A stretch of DNA of 64,000 nt from an uncultured Oscillospiraceae bacterium (lineage in GTDB: Bacteria; Bacillota; Clostridia; Oscillospirales; Oscillospiraceae). Location of the stretch: NCBI GenBank assembly GCA_944385415.1, contig CALWXC010000013.1, positions 1 through 64,000 on the forward strand, given 5' to 3'. Shown piece after piece: positions 7,645 through 16,030 of the stretch; the first letter of the stretch is position 1, and each line of letters starts with the position of its first letter. The translations under genes were made by a program, and so were the position numbers. A model generated the notes under the pieces. It had not been told where the DNA came from and did not search any database. It worked only from the letters and a program-made list of their open reading frames with translations.

Positions 7645-9003
7645 ATGGCATCACTGAGCATCCGAAACGCCCGGGCCATCGTCACCGTGGACGATGCCGA
7701 CCGGGTTCTAACCAACGGGAACCTGTTGATCGAGGATGGCGTCATCACCTATGTGGGACCGGAGGAACAACCGGCGGACCGGGTGCTGGACGCCCGGGGC
7801 TGCTTTATCTATCCGGGTCTCGTCAACACCCACCATCACCTCTATCAGACCTTCACCCGCAATCTGCCACAGGTCCAGAAAATGGAGTTGTTTCCCTGGC
7901 TGGTGACCCTCTATGAAATCTGGCGGGGGCTGGACGAGGACTGCATCTACTACAGCAGTCTCACCGGCATGGGGGAGCTGCTGCGCTACGGCTGCACCAC
8001 CTGCATGGACCATCACTATGTGTTCCCCAAAACCGGCTCCGAGGGCTTTATTGACCGGCAGTTCCAGGCCGCCGCGGAACTGGGCGTCCGGTTCCACGCC
8101 ACACGGGGCAGCATGTCCCGGGGCAAATCCGACGGCGGCTTGCCGCCGGACGATCTGGTGCAGTCGGTGGACGTGATTTTGGAGGACAGCCGGCGGCTGG
8201 TGGAGCGGTACCACAATCCGGAACCCTTCTCCATGGCGCAGGTGTCGCTGGCGCCCTGTTCGCCCTTCAGCGTCACCACGGACTTGCTGAAGGAATCGGC
8301 GGTCCTGGCCCGGCAGCTGGGCGTCCGGCTTCATACCCACCTGTGCGAGACCAAGGACGAGGAGCGGTTCTGCCTGGAGGTTCTGGGCAAGCGGCCCCTG
8401 GAGTATATGGCTGACTGCGGCTGGCTGGGCAGCGACGTCTGGTATGCTCACGGCATCCACTTTAACGACGACGAGCTGCGCCTGCTGGCGGAGACAAAAA
8501 CCGGCGTGGCCCACTGTCCCGTCTCCAATATGAAGCTGGCCTCCGGTGTCTGCCGCATTCCCGATATGCTGAAACTGGGGGTGCCGGTGGGCCTGGCTGT
8601 GGACGGTTCGGCCTCCAACGACTGTTCCAATTTGCTGGCGGAAATTCGGGCGGCGTACCTGCTCCATCGGCTGACCTACAGCACCGACGCCCCCACAGGC
8701 TATGAGCTTTTGAAGATGGCTACCCGGGGCAGCGCGGCGGTGCTGGGCCGGGACGATATCGGCCAGCTGGCCGTGGGCAAGGCGGGAGATTTGTTCCTGC
8801 TGGACGTGGACAGCATCGACCAGGTGGGCGCACTGCTGGACCCGGGGTGCTTCCTGGGCACCGTGGGCTATGCCCGCCCCTGCAAGGCCGTGGTGGTCGG
8901 CGGCCGAGTGGTGGTGGAGGATGGCCGCTTGATGGGCATCGACGAACCGACTGTGCGGGAACAGGCCCAGCGCTGTATGGAGCAGTTCCTGGAACGGGCC
9001 TAA
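7645..9003 (+). CDS. 8-oxoguanine deaminase-like amidohydrolase (AtzB/TrzA group)
   Basis: This 452-residue enzyme belongs to the metal-dependent amidohydrolase superfamily. The metal ligands are NTHHHLYQTFTRN (about 64), HTHLCE, HGIHF and the VDGSASND aspartate. The segment NTHHHLYQTFTRN...WLVTLYEIW...GCTTCMDHHY is the pattern I know from bacterial 8-oxoguanine deaminases, which convert 8-oxoguanine to urate, and from hydroxydechloroatrazine hydrolases. The start at 7645 follows AGGAGG. No other purine-catabolic gene is adjacent, so salvage of oxidised guanine is possible but unproven. A cytosolic location is expected. Modular repeat copy 2 follows the stop. Confidence 0.87.
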   Translation: MASLSIRNARAIVTVDDADRVLTNGNLLIEDGVITYVGPEEQPADRVLDARGCFIYPGLVNTHHHLYQTFTRNLPQVQKMELFPWLVTLYEIWRGLDEDCIYYSSLTGMGELLRYGCTTCMDHHYVFPKTGSEGFIDRQFQAAAELGVRFHATRGSMSRGKSDGGLPPDDLVQSVDVILEDSRRLVERYHNPEPFSMAQVSLAPCSPFSVTTDLLKESAVLARQLGVRLHTHLCETKDEERFCLEVLGKRPLEYMADCGWLGSDVWYAHGIHFNDDELRLLAETKTGVAHCPVSNMKLASGVCRIPDMLKLGVPVGLAVDGSASNDCSNLLAEIRAAYLLHRLTYSTDAPTGYELLKMATRGSAAVLGRDDIGQLAVGKAGDLFLLDVDSIDQVGALLDPGCFLGTVGYARPCKAVVVGGRVVVEDGRLMGIDEPTVREQAQRCMEQFLERA

Positions 9004-9027
9004 ACGCGCTGCACCACCCCAAAAAAG

Positions 9028-9396
9028 ATAAAAGTTTTACTCGATTTTTTCTATGGGGCAACTTACCACCGGTGTGTCTGCGGGTGTCGCCGGACCTTTT
9101 GCGCCATAGCTGCGGCCCAGCTTCTTGCCATACATCCAGTATGGCGGCGAAGCTGGGCCTTGCTCTGACACAAAATTCCTCGCCGACACCTCTTGCCAAC
9201 CGGCGGCGCGTTGCCCAAATCGCAGGGGTCCAGGGGGCAGCGCCCCCGGTTGCCCGTCGCAACGGGCGAGATATCTGCGCCGCGGATGGCGCGAAATCCC
9301 CAATCGTCCAAAGCGCCATCCGCAGATGGCGCAATCCCCGGCGAAGCCGAAGGACGCCATCCCCACCCCATCGCGGGTGGTGGACGGCGTCCTTTT
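9028..9396 (+). repeat. Modular hairpin repeat, copy 2 (long form)
   Basis: The tag ATAAAAGTTTTACTCG plus a T-run lies 25 bp after the amidohydrolase stop. An insert of about 170 bp follows, containing CCATAC-ATCCA-GTATGG. Next come the GGGGGC/GCCCCC hairpin and 25-bp units with stem-loops at 9252 (GCCCGT-CGCA-ACGGGC) and 9277 (GCGCCG-CGGA-TGGCGC). The fixed hairpin GCGCCATC-CGCA-GATGGCGC is at 9313-9332. The terminator-like hairpin has stem AGGACGCC/GGCGTCCT, where most other copies have AGGCCGCC/GGCGGCCT, a compensated change. Confidence 0.85.
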
Positions 9397-9573
9397 TGCG
9401 TACCAGCTACCAGCAGCGAGGGTGATCCGCCCCAACAAGGTGCAACACAGCATTCGTAGGGCGCGGCATCCCTGACGCGCCAACACCGCACCACATCCGG
9501 GGCCGTCAAGGATGCCGGCCCCTACAAACACCATGCAAGACCCATCCAGAATATATTTTACCTGCCGTAGTAG
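9397..9573. repeat. REP-like hairpin cluster B
   Basis: One forward element (GTAGGGCGCG..CGCGCC, about 9453-9480) and one inverted element (GGGGCCGTCAAGGATGCCGG and CCCCTAC, about 9499-9525) face each other. They lie between the convergent amidohydrolase and deacetylase genes. No coding sequence is visible. Confidence 0.7.
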
Positions 9574-9607
9574 GAAAAAGCGCGCTGCAATAGAACTTGC
9601 AGCGCGC
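9574..9607 (-). terminator. Terminator of the polysaccharide deacetylase gene
   Basis: An 11-bp stem (GCGCGCTGCAA / TTGCAGCGCGC) is followed on the minus strand by CTTTTTCC, 13 bp past the stop codon. Confidence 0.75.
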
Positions 9608-9619
9608 CGGAAGGCACAA

Positions 9620-11182
9620 TCAGTCGGTAAATCCGTGGTAGACCTGGCCGGGCTGGAGGGTTACGCCCTTAATCTCAGCCAGTTCGGAGACGGTGACAAA
9701 GCGGTAGCCCTTGGCCTGCATAATATCAATGATCTGCAAGGCCGCCTGGACCGAGGCGTTGGACATGTCGTGGAGCAGGACAATGTCGCCGTCCTCCACC
9801 TGGGATACCACAGCCTGGACGATTTTTTCTGTGTTACGAAGCTTCCAGTCCATGGGATCAAGGCTCCATAAAATGCAGCTCATGCCCCGGCTTTTCAGGG
9901 CCGCCAGTACGTCGCTGTCATAGGCACCTCCGGGGGGACGCAGCAGGGTGGGCGTTACGCCGGTGCGCTGGGTGATGGTGCTGTTGGTGGTATCAATCTC
10001 CTGGGCCAGCTTGGACGACGAAGCAACGGACAGATCGGCGTGGGTGGCCGAGTGGTTGGCAATCTCGTGGCCCTCGGCCAGATAGCGGTCCATGGTCTGG
10101 GGGAAGGTGGAGATACGGTAGTTGCACAGGAAGAAGGTGGCGTGGGCGTCCCGGGCCTTGAGACCATCCAGCAGCGTGGACGTGATGGAGCCGGAGGGGC
10201 CGTCGTCAAAGGTCAGGGCAATGTATCCCTTGGCCAGTTCACTGTCCAGCAGCGTCAGCTGCCCGGCCTGTTCCAGGGCGGCGGACCGCAGGGACGGCTT
10301 GGCGTCCAGAGAGTAGGCGGAGATCACAATGGCGCCGGTGGCGTCGTCCAGATAGACGTGGCCGCCCAGCTTGGATGTCACATCGGCGGTGGAGACCATG
10401 GCCTGGGAGAAGGTCAGGGAAGTGCCGTGGCCCGTGACAAGATAGCCGCCGCCCGACGGTGTCACCGTATAGCCCAGGACCGGAGCACAGACGGTCAGGG
10501 GAACCAGAATGGTGCTGCCGCTGCGGGTGGGGGTCACGGCGTCGGTGGTCTCCGACATGGCTGTGGTCTTGCCGTTTTGGACGGACCAGCGGGAGTCCAG
10601 CCGCAGCAGCACCGACGAGGACGGGAACAGTCCGGCATTGGGTCCCAGACTCTCGAGAGCGGAGGACAGGGCCGCTTCCAGCTGGTCCTCTGCCAGGGAA
10701 GTCCGGGACAGCAGCACCAAATCGCCGTCATAGTAGCCGGTGGTATGTACGGTCCAGCCCAGATGGGCCAAAGACACCGCCGGAACGTGGAACACGCCGT
10801 CCACGGTCACCGGTGTGGTGGACAGGGCCACGGGTTCGCCCTCCGATTGGGCGGACCAGCTGCCCTCGGTAAAGGTAAGGAACCGGTTCCGGTATTGCAC
10901 CGTCACCGTGCCGCCGTCGGTGGTTACCGTGCCGCCCAGGGCTGTGGCCGTCTGGGACAATGGAACCAATTGGACGCCGTTTTGCGCGTAGCGGGAACCA
11001 GTGGTGGACGTCATACGGCCGTCCAGCAGTCCCCAGGGGGATTCCCCTTGGAGCACCAGCACCGAGCCGGTGGACGGAACGCTGCCGCCGGTGCCTTCCT
11101 GGGGCCGGGGCAGGGCCAGGGTTGAAACGGTCAGGGCCAGGATCAGCACCCAGACCAACAGAAACCGAACAGAACGTTTCAT
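9620..11182 (-). CDS. Exported polysaccharide (peptidoglycan) deacetylase with N-terminal stalk domain
   Basis: This 520-residue protein has a signal peptide or anchor (about 1-24). The region at about 35-290 resembles copper-amine-oxidase N-terminal-type repeats (QLVPLSQTATALGG and similar), often used as wall-binding stalks. The C-terminal NodB deacetylase domain (about 325-505) has TFDDGPSG with the metal-binding Asp, HSATHADLS with the two metal-binding His, RPPGG, SLDPMDW and LLHD. By family it removes acetyl groups from surface N-acetylglucosamine, most likely in peptidoglycan, which lowers lysozyme sensitivity. AAAGGAGG precedes the ATG. Confidence 0.9.
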   Translation of the reverse strand: MKRSVRFLLVWVLILALTVSTLALPRPQEGTGGSVPSTGSVLVLQGESPWGLLDGRMTSTTGSRYAQNGVQLVPLSQTATALGGTVTTDGGTVTVQYRNRFLTFTEGSWSAQSEGEPVALSTTPVTVDGVFHVPAVSLAHLGWTVHTTGYYDGDLVLLSRTSLAEDQLEAALSSALESLGPNAGLFPSSSVLLRLDSRWSVQNGKTTAMSETTDAVTPTRSGSTILVPLTVCAPVLGYTVTPSGGGYLVTGHGTSLTFSQAMVSTADVTSKLGGHVYLDDATGAIVISAYSLDAKPSLRSAALEQAGQLTLLDSELAKGYIALTFDDGPSGSITSTLLDGLKARDAHATFFLCNYRISTFPQTMDRYLAEGHEIANHSATHADLSVASSSKLAQEIDTTNSTITQRTGVTPTLLRPPGGAYDSDVLAALKSRGMSCILWSLDPMDWKLRNTEKIVQAVVSQVEDGDIVLLHDMSNASVQAALQIIDIMQAKGYRFVTVSELAEIKGVTLQPGQVYHGFTD

Positions 11183-11267
11183 AGCAGGACCTCCTTTGAG
11201 GTGGGGTAAGAGTTTCCTTTATCATACTCGCTGGAACAATATTCCGCAACACAAATTTTTTTATGTA

Positions 11268-11300
11268 AACAAAGAGCGCCCCGTATCATACGGGGCGCTG
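11268..11300 (-). terminator. Terminator of the DUF2798 gene
   Basis: A perfect stem, AGCGCCCCGTA / TACGGGGCGCT, is followed on the minus strand by CTTTGTTT. It lies directly after the stop codon. Confidence 0.75.
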
Positions 11301-11305
11301 AAAGT

Positions 11306-11773
11306 TTAGTGGGCGGCGGGCTCGGCGGCGCTGCGGAACAAGGTCCGGAAGATCAGCCGGGTCAGGGGACCGCAGTAGCACATCTGCCAGATCAGAGCCA
11401 TGGGCATGTTGCAGCCGAAGGTATGAACCCAGGTACCGAAGCTGGGCTCCTTGAACAGCAGGGTGGCAATCAGGCTCATGACGGGGCACATGATACAGAC
11501 GATCATCAGGGAAATGGCATAGGTGATAAACTGGGGCCGGTCCGTGGGACGCATAAAGGTAAAGGCCAGACGGGTGGCCAGCTTTTCCACCACAAAGAAT
11601 TCCAGCACAAAGGCGATGGGGGCCATGATGGGCAGTTCGTGGAGGGCCATGGCAAAGGTGGCATTGGTGACGCCGCCGGTGTTGAGGGCCACGTTGTAGA
11701 CGATCATACCATAGACCATGATCAGGGCCATGATGATGGTGAAGATGACGTTTTGCAGTTTGGTTTTGGGCAT
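11306..11773 (-). CDS. DUF2798-family membrane protein
   Basis: This 155-residue integral membrane protein has four hydrophobic segments, at about 8-30, 45-65, 80-105 and 115-135. HELPIMAPIAFVLEFFV and the MPMALIWQMCYCGPLTRLIFR region are typical of DUF2798 proteins, whose function is unknown. It is a single gene. Its leader is unusual because a full terminator hairpin (11803-11844) lies between the promoter and the GGAGA ribosome site. Confidence 0.8.
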   Translation of the reverse strand: MPKTKLQNVIFTIIMALIMVYGMIVYNVALNTGGVTNATFAMALHELPIMAPIAFVLEFFVVEKLATRLAFTFMRPTDRPQFITYAISLMIVCIMCPVMSLIATLLFKEPSFGTWVHTFGCNMPMALIWQMCYCGPLTRLIFRTLFRSAAEPAAH

Positions 11774-11802
11774 AAATACAATCTCCTTTTCTCCAATTAC
11801 AA

Positions 11803-11844
11803 TAAAAAAAGTGGAACCACGAAACTTTCATCTCGTGGTTCCAC
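11803..11844 (-). promoter_or_regulatory. Intrinsic terminator within the leader of the DUF2798 gene (attenuator candidate)
   Basis: A perfect 12-bp stem (GTGGAACCACGA / TCGTGGTTCCAC) is followed on the minus strand by TTTTTTT, about 30 nt before the DUF2798 start codon. The upstream neighbour is divergent, so this does not terminate another gene. The 5' arm, TGGAACCACGA, resembles a T-box antiterminator sequence, but the leader before it is too short for a T-box. Confidence 0.65.
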
Positions 11845-11869
11845 ACTGCGACTACCATTTGCGTCACTC

Positions 11870-11899
11870 AGTATAGCACAGATGGGGCCCGCCGTGTAA
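11870..11899 (-). promoter_or_regulatory. Promoter of the DUF2798 gene
   Basis: On the minus strand, an extended -10 TGCTATACT (hexamer 11870-11875) lies 18 bp from TTACAC (11894-11899). The transcript would start only about 20 nt before the leader hairpin. Confidence 0.55.
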
Positions 11900-11993
11900 T
11901 AGGGCAAAGGGGAAAAAAGCGGTGGGTTTCTGCAAAGCATCCTGCGCGAAATGACCAAAGTATGATATACTGTGGGGGATAGGAGGAGATACC

Positions 11994-12824
11994 ATGAAGG
12001 ATGTTATGAAGGTTTATCAGGTCCAGAGCAAGGTCTGCACCCGCAAGGAAGACACCCTTAACGCGGTGTCCTGGTGGATGGAAAAGGCCGCGGCGGCGGG
12101 GGCCGATCTGGTGGCCCTGCCGGAGATGTTCGGCTGTCCCTATGATACCGCCGCCTTTCCCAAGTACGCCGAAGCCGTGGGCGGCCCCCTCTGGCGACGG
12201 TGCGCCGATCTGGCCAAGGCCTATGGGATGTATCTGTCCGCCGGGTCCATGCCGGAGTTGGGGCTGGGGGGCAAGATTTACAACACGGCCTATGTCTTTG
12301 ACCGGCAGGGCCATCAAATTGCCCGCCACCGGAAAATGCACTTGTTCGACATCCATGTGGACGGGGGCCAGCAGTTCCGGGAATCGGATACCCTGACACC
12401 GGGCAACGATGTGACCGTGTTTGATACGGAATTTGGGCGGATGGGTCTGTGTATCTGCTACGATATCCGGTTTCCGGAGCTGGCGCGGCTGATGGCACTG
12501 GCCAAAGCGCGGGTGGTGCTGGTCCCGGCGGCGTTCAATATGACCACCGGCCCGGCCCATTGGGAACTGACGTTCCGGGCCAGAGCGTTGGATAACCAAA
12601 TGTTTTACCTGGGTACGGCCCCGGCGCGGGACCGGACGGCGTCGTATCGCTCCTGGGGCCATTCCATTGCCGTGGACCCCTGGGGAACGGTGCTGGCCCA
12701 GCTGGAGGAGGGGGAGGACGCCCAGCTGGTGACGCTGGATTTAAAGCGGGTGAGCGCCATTCGCCGCCAGCTGCCCCTGCTGCAGCACCGCCGGGAGGAC
12801 TGCTACAAGCTGGAAGCCCTCTGA
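11994..12824 (+). CDS. Carbon-nitrogen hydrolase (nitrilase family, omega-amidase-like)
   Basis: This 276-residue cytosolic nitrilase-superfamily amidase has the Glu-Lys-Cys triad: LPEMFGCPYD (Glu about 42), HRKMHLFD (Lys about 114) and LCICYDIRFPEL (Cys about 152). The combination matches Nit2/omega-amidase-like proteins, which hydrolyse alpha-ketoglutaramate or related omega-amides, but subfamily assignment by eye is uncertain. The ATG follows AGGAGG, and an extended -10 (TGATATACT) lies just upstream. It is a single gene, convergent with the CorC gene across a shared terminator. Confidence 0.9.
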   Translation: MKDVMKVYQVQSKVCTRKEDTLNAVSWWMEKAAAAGADLVALPEMFGCPYDTAAFPKYAEAVGGPLWRRCADLAKAYGMYLSAGSMPELGLGGKIYNTAYVFDRQGHQIARHRKMHLFDIHVDGGQQFRESDTLTPGNDVTVFDTEFGRMGLCICYDIRFPELARLMALAKARVVLVPAAFNMTTGPAHWELTFRARALDNQMFYLGTAPARDRTASYRSWGHSIAVDPWGTVLAQLEEGEDAQLVTLDLKRVSAIRRQLPLLQHRREDCYKLEAL

Positions 12825-12844
12825 AAAAGGAACAAATAAAAAAG

Positions 12845-12892
12845 ATAAAAGTTTACTCGATTTTTTAAAAAAATCGAGTAAAACTTTTTTAT
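12845..12892. terminator. Bidirectional terminator made of two facing repeat tags
   Basis: The tag AAAAGTTTACTCGATTTTTT (from 12847) faces its inverted copy AAAAAAATCGAGTAAAACTT. Together they form a long perfect stem with T-runs both ways, between the convergent amidase and CorC genes. It is the minimal form of the tag that opens every modular hairpin repeat. Confidence 0.85.
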
Positions 12893-14211
12893 TAGGGGTG
12901 CTTTCGGACCAGGGCGGTGACAATCCGCCGGTCCTCAATGGCTTCCACATGAATTTCCAGACCGTAGGCTTCCACGTCCAGAGTGGCCCCGTCCTCGGGA
13001 ATGGTGTTGAGACGGCTGAACACCAGACCGCCTAGGGTGTCAAACTCCAAATCCTCCGGCAATTCCACGTCCAACGCTTCGGCCACATCGTCAATGTGAG
13101 CCGTGCCAGTGATCCGCCACAGACCCGGCTCCACCACCTCAATGTCCACCGGCTCCGACGGGTCAAATTCATCGTAGATTTTGCCCACGATTTCCTCCAC
13201 CAGGTCCTCCATGGTGATCAGACCGGCCATTGCGCCGTATTCGTCCACCACCACGGCCAGATGGATTTTCTGAGACTGCATATCCCGCAGCAGGGAAGTG
13301 GCTTTCAGCGTGTCGGGGACGCAGTAGGCCGGGCGCAGCAGGTCTTTCAGGGGCTTGGGGGCGTCGCCGGTCCGGTCCAGCAGAAAGACACGGGCGCTGA
13401 GAATGCCCACCACATCATCTTCATCCTCGTCGTACACCGGATACCGGGACAGGCCTGTTTGCCGGATGGTTTCCATAATTTCCCCATCGGTGGCGTCCAA
13501 AGGGATGGCCGTCACATCGGAAACATGGGTCATCACATCCCGTGCCATGGCATCACCGAAATCAAAGACGTTTTCAATCCACTCTTTTTCCTCGCTTTCA
13601 ATGGCTCCGCGGGCTTCGCCCAGGTCCACCATCATGCGAATTTCTTCCTCGGTGACGGTTTCCTCTTCGGCTTCTACTTTCATGTGGAGCAGCCGTAACA
13701 GGCCGTTGGTGGATGCCGACAGCAGCCAGATGACGGGACGCATGACAAAGTACAATGCCGACACCACGCCGCAGGACAGCTTCGCCACCTCCAGGGGCTT
13801 CTGCATGGCGATGCGCTTGGGCGTCAGTTCGCCCAGCACCAGGGTAAAATACGATAAAATAATGGTGATGACAATGACGGCCAGGGTGTCCAAAGCGTTT
13901 ACAGGAATGGCCTGAAAGCCCAGGTCGTCATACAGCCATTGGACCAGCACATCGGAAAAATTTTCAGCGGCAAAGGCGCTGGCTAAAAAACCGGCCAGGG
14001 TGATGCCGATTTGGATGGTGGAGAGGAATCCAGCCGGTTCCTCCACCAGCTTTAACAGCCGGGGGGCCGTTTTGTCGCCGTCCTCGGCCAGCTTCCGCAG
14101 CCGGGCGGGACTGAGGGAAATGACGGCAATTTCCGTCATGGCGAAAAAGGCGTTGAGAAGAATCAGAAAAAATTGCAGAAATAATTGTTGGGGTATACTG
14201 TCCAAGAACAT
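12892..14211 (-). CDS. CNNM/CorC-HlyC family transmembrane protein with CBS pair
   Basis: This 439-residue protein starts with a CNNM (DUF21) domain of about four membrane helices (1-200; [20 protein letters not shown], then [18 protein letters not shown]). A CBS pair follows (about 215-340; [36 protein letters not shown]), then the CorC_HlyC domain (about 350-435). Family members are linked to Mg2+ or Co2+ efflux and to ion homeostasis. The hemolysin name is historical. It is expressed from a consensus promoter through an unusually long leader of about 175 nt. Confidence 0.92.
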   Translation of the reverse strand: MFLDSIPQQLFLQFFLILLNAFFAMTEIAVISLSPARLRKLAEDGDKTAPRLLKLVEEPAGFLSTIQIGITLAGFLASAFAAENFSDVLVQWLYDDLGFQAIPVNALDTLAVIVITIILSYFTLVLGELTPKRIAMQKPLEVAKLSCGVVSALYFVMRPVIWLLSASTNGLLRLLHMKVEAEEETVTEEEIRMMVDLGEARGAIESEEKEWIENVFDFGDAMARDVMTHVSDVTAIPLDATDGEIMETIRQTGLSRYPVYDEDEDDVVGILSARVFLLDRTGDAPKPLKDLLRPAYCVPDTLKATSLLRDMQSQKIHLAVVVDEYGAMAGLITMEDLVEEIVGKIYDEFDPSEPVDIEVVEPGLWRITGTAHIDDVAEALDVELPEDLEFDTLGGLVFSRLNTIPEDGATLDVEAYGLEIHVEAIEDRRIVTALVRKHP

Positions 14212-14390
14212 TCTCTCCTTTTTGATACGGCGGAACGGGGCTATGTAGGGACGGGCAAAGCGTAAAAGAGCACGACCTCCCGCAGACGCGGCAGACCATG
14301 CTCTATCCTATGCGGTATTCGGTTCGGTTGTCGTCGCTGGTGTCGTCCTGAGACATGGCGTGGTACCGGTTCCTTTCTAAAGTTACTGGA
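14212..14390 (-). other. Long structured 5' leader of the CorC-family gene
   Basis: The predicted transcript runs about 175 nt before the start codon. Its second half can form a hairpin with GAGCA/TGCTC ends and an inner GCCGC/GCGG stem (about 14250-14285), followed by CTTTTACGCTTT. I looked for M-box and yybP-ykoY features and could not match either. Its function is unknown. Confidence 0.45.
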
Positions 14391-14394
14391 TGGG

Positions 14395-14423
14395 ATTATA
14401 CGGGAAGCGCCCTGCGAAGTCAA
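14395..14423 (-). promoter_or_regulatory. Promoter of the CorC-family gene
   Basis: On the minus strand, -35 TTGACT (14418-14423) and a perfect -10 TATAAT (14395-14400) are 17 bp apart. Confidence 0.8.
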
Positions 14424-14490
14424 GGCGGAACGTGTCATTCTAACGAAATCTTTATATAAAACGGAACTGCCGCAGGATGGCGGTAAAAAA

Positions 14491-14889
14491 TATAAAAGTT
14501 TTACTCGATTTTTTTCTTATGAGGACTGCCCACCACCCGTGTGTCTGCGGTGCTCGCCGGGCCTTTTCCGCCATGGCGGCGGTGCGGCTTCTTGCCATAC
14601 ATCCAGTATGGCTGCGAAACCACACCTTGCCCTGACGCAAAATTCCTCGCCGACCACTCTTGCCAACGGGCGGCGGACAGCCCAAATCGCGGGGACCAGG
14701 GGCAGAGCCCCGGTCGCCCGCCGCAGCGGGCGAAATACCCGCCCGTCGCAACGGACGAAACACCCGCGCCGCGCACGGCGCGAAATCCCCTGTCGTCCCA
14801 AAGCGCCATCCGCAGATGGCGCAATTCCCGGCAAAGCCGAAGGCCGCCGTCCTCACCCCGTCAGCGGGTGGTGGACGGCGGCCTTCTGT
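14491..14889 (+). repeat. Modular hairpin repeat, copy 3 (long form)
   Basis: The tag TATAAAAGTTTTACTCG plus a T-run is followed by a long-form insert with CCATAC-ATCCA-GTATGG (about 14596). The GGGGC/GCCCC hairpin comes next, then three 25-bp units with stem-loops at 14716 (GCCCGC), 14741 (GCCCGT) and 14766 (GCGCCG), all with CGCA loops. The fixed GCGCCATC-CGCA-GATGGCGC hairpin is at 14803-14822, followed by an AGGCCGCC/GGCGGCCT terminator-like hairpin. Unlike copies 2, 4, 5 and 6, no plus-strand gene ends just before it. Confidence 0.85.
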
Positions 14890-15197
14890 TACATGTTGAG
14901 GAACTACACAGCACCATCGTTTTTGTGATGTAGGGCGGGACCTATGTGTCCCGCCGCCGGCATGCACCATCGGCCATCCTCAACGTAGGGGCCGGCATCC
15001 TTGACGGCCCCGAACGGAATGCGCCATGGACGCGTCAAGGATGCCGCGTCCTACGAAACGGTTACGCATTCGCCCCCATGCACCGGTCAACGTAACCCGG
15101 TACGGCGCGGCGGCACACGCAGGTGCCGCCCTACGAACATGGATGGACTGCCCCGCGTGGTTTGCGGGGCGGATACATCATCGAACACGGTACGACA
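14890..15197. repeat. REP-like hairpin cluster C
   Basis: Two forward GTAGG hairpins (about 14930-14956 and 14985-15012) are followed by two inverted ones (about 15030-15055 and 15109-15135). The arrangement is the same as in cluster A. No gene is visible. Confidence 0.7.
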
Positions 15198-15433
15198 TAA
15201 GGCCGCCGCCCACCACCCGCTATGGGGTGGGGACGGCGGCCTTAGGGCTTACGCCCTGGGAGTTGCGCCCGTTGCGACGGGCGCTTAGGGACGATGGGGC
15301 GTTTCGCTGGCTGCGGCCAGCGGGAATTTCGCGCCGTGCGCGGCGCGGGTGTTTCGCCCGCTGCGGCGGGCGACCGGGGGCGCTGCCCCCTGGACCCCTG
15401 CGATTTTTTGAAAAAAATCGAGTAAAACTTTTA
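15198..15433 (-). repeat. Modular hairpin repeat, copy 4 (short form, inverted)
   Basis: On the minus strand it starts with the tag 27 bp after the hpt stop. The GGGGGC/GCCCCC hairpin is followed by three 25-bp units at 15356, 15331 and 15306 (stems GCCCGC, GCGCCG and GCTGGC on the minus strand). The final long hairpin here is GCGCCCGT-CGCA-ACGGGCGC (15265-15284). Its inner stem has changed on both sides relative to the other copies. A 12-bp terminator-like hairpin ends the element. Confidence 0.85.
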
Positions 15434-15459
15434 GTGTTGGGCGTTTGCCATGGGGCAAC

Positions 15460-16014
15460 TCAGTCGGCGTAGACCTCCGGCTTGAGGATGCCGATATAGG
15501 GCAGATTGCGGTAATAGTTGGCGTAATCCAGGCCGTAACCCACCACAAACTCATCGGGAATATCAAAGCCGCAGTAATCGGTTTTGAGATCCGCCGGATG
15601 GCGGTCCACCTTGTCCAGGAAGCTGATGGTCCGGATGGAAGCGGGCTTTCTGGCGCCGAAGAAGTCCTTCAAATAGGAGAGGGTCAGGCCGGAATCGATG
15701 ATATCCTCCACCAGCACCACATGACGGCCGGTGATATCGGTATCCAGGTCCTTGATGAGCTTGACAACGCCGGAGGACTTGGAGCCCGCGCCGTAGCTGG
15801 ACACGGAGATAAAGTCCATATCGATGTTGCACTGCATCTGACGGCACAGATCGATGTAGAAGAAGGACGCGCCCTTGAGGACACAGACCATAACGGGCTT
15901 CTTGTCCTTGTACTCGGCGGCCAGCTCCATGCCCAGGGCTTCCACCCGGGCCGCGATCTGCTTCTCCGTGAAGAGAATCTGGGAAATGTCGTTTTCGGGC
16001 GTGGTAATTCTCAT
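15460..16014 (-). CDS. hpt: Hypoxanthine phosphoribosyltransferase
   Basis: This enzyme salvages hypoxanthine (and usually guanine) to IMP/GMP with PRPP in the cytosol. I chose the ATG at 16014 because AAGGAAG lies upstream; the 184 residues match the family length. The PRPP-binding motif is VLVEDIIDSGLTL (100-112), KGASFF (48-53) lies near the pyrophosphate site, and FVVGYGLDYANYYRNLPYIG is the conserved C-terminal segment. It is the third gene of purA-purB-hpt, 16 bp after purB, consistent with adenylate/IMP interconversion. Confidence 0.96.
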   Translation of the reverse strand: MRITTPENDISQILFTEKQIAARVEALGMELAAEYKDKKPVMVCVLKGASFFYIDLCRQMQCNIDMDFISVSSYGAGSKSSGVVKLIKDLDTDITGRHVVLVEDIIDSGLTLSYLKDFFGARKPASIRTISFLDKVDRHPADLKTDYCGFDIPDEFVVGYGLDYANYYRNLPYIGILKPEVYAD

Positions 16015-16030
16015 GAATCCTATCTTCCTT

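Noticed and set aside
9040..9330. Repeat-encoded protein with the conserved string AAILDVWQE, similar in copies 2, 3 and 5.
   Set aside because: The similarity follows from DNA conservation of the insert. All three reading frames are equally conserved, unit indels are not in multiples that preserve a frame, and there is no consistent start.
11803..11899. T-box riboswitch upstream of the DUF2798 gene, because the leader contains TGGAACCACGA.
   Set aside because: The predicted transcript begins only about 20 nt before this sequence, so there is no Stem I or specifier loop. The downstream gene is not an aminoacyl-tRNA synthetase or amino-acid gene.
14212..14390. M-box (Mg2+) or yybP-ykoY (Mn2+) riboswitch upstream of the CorC gene.
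   Set aside because: The conserved cores I know for these classes are not visible in the leader. It is kept only as an unassigned leader.
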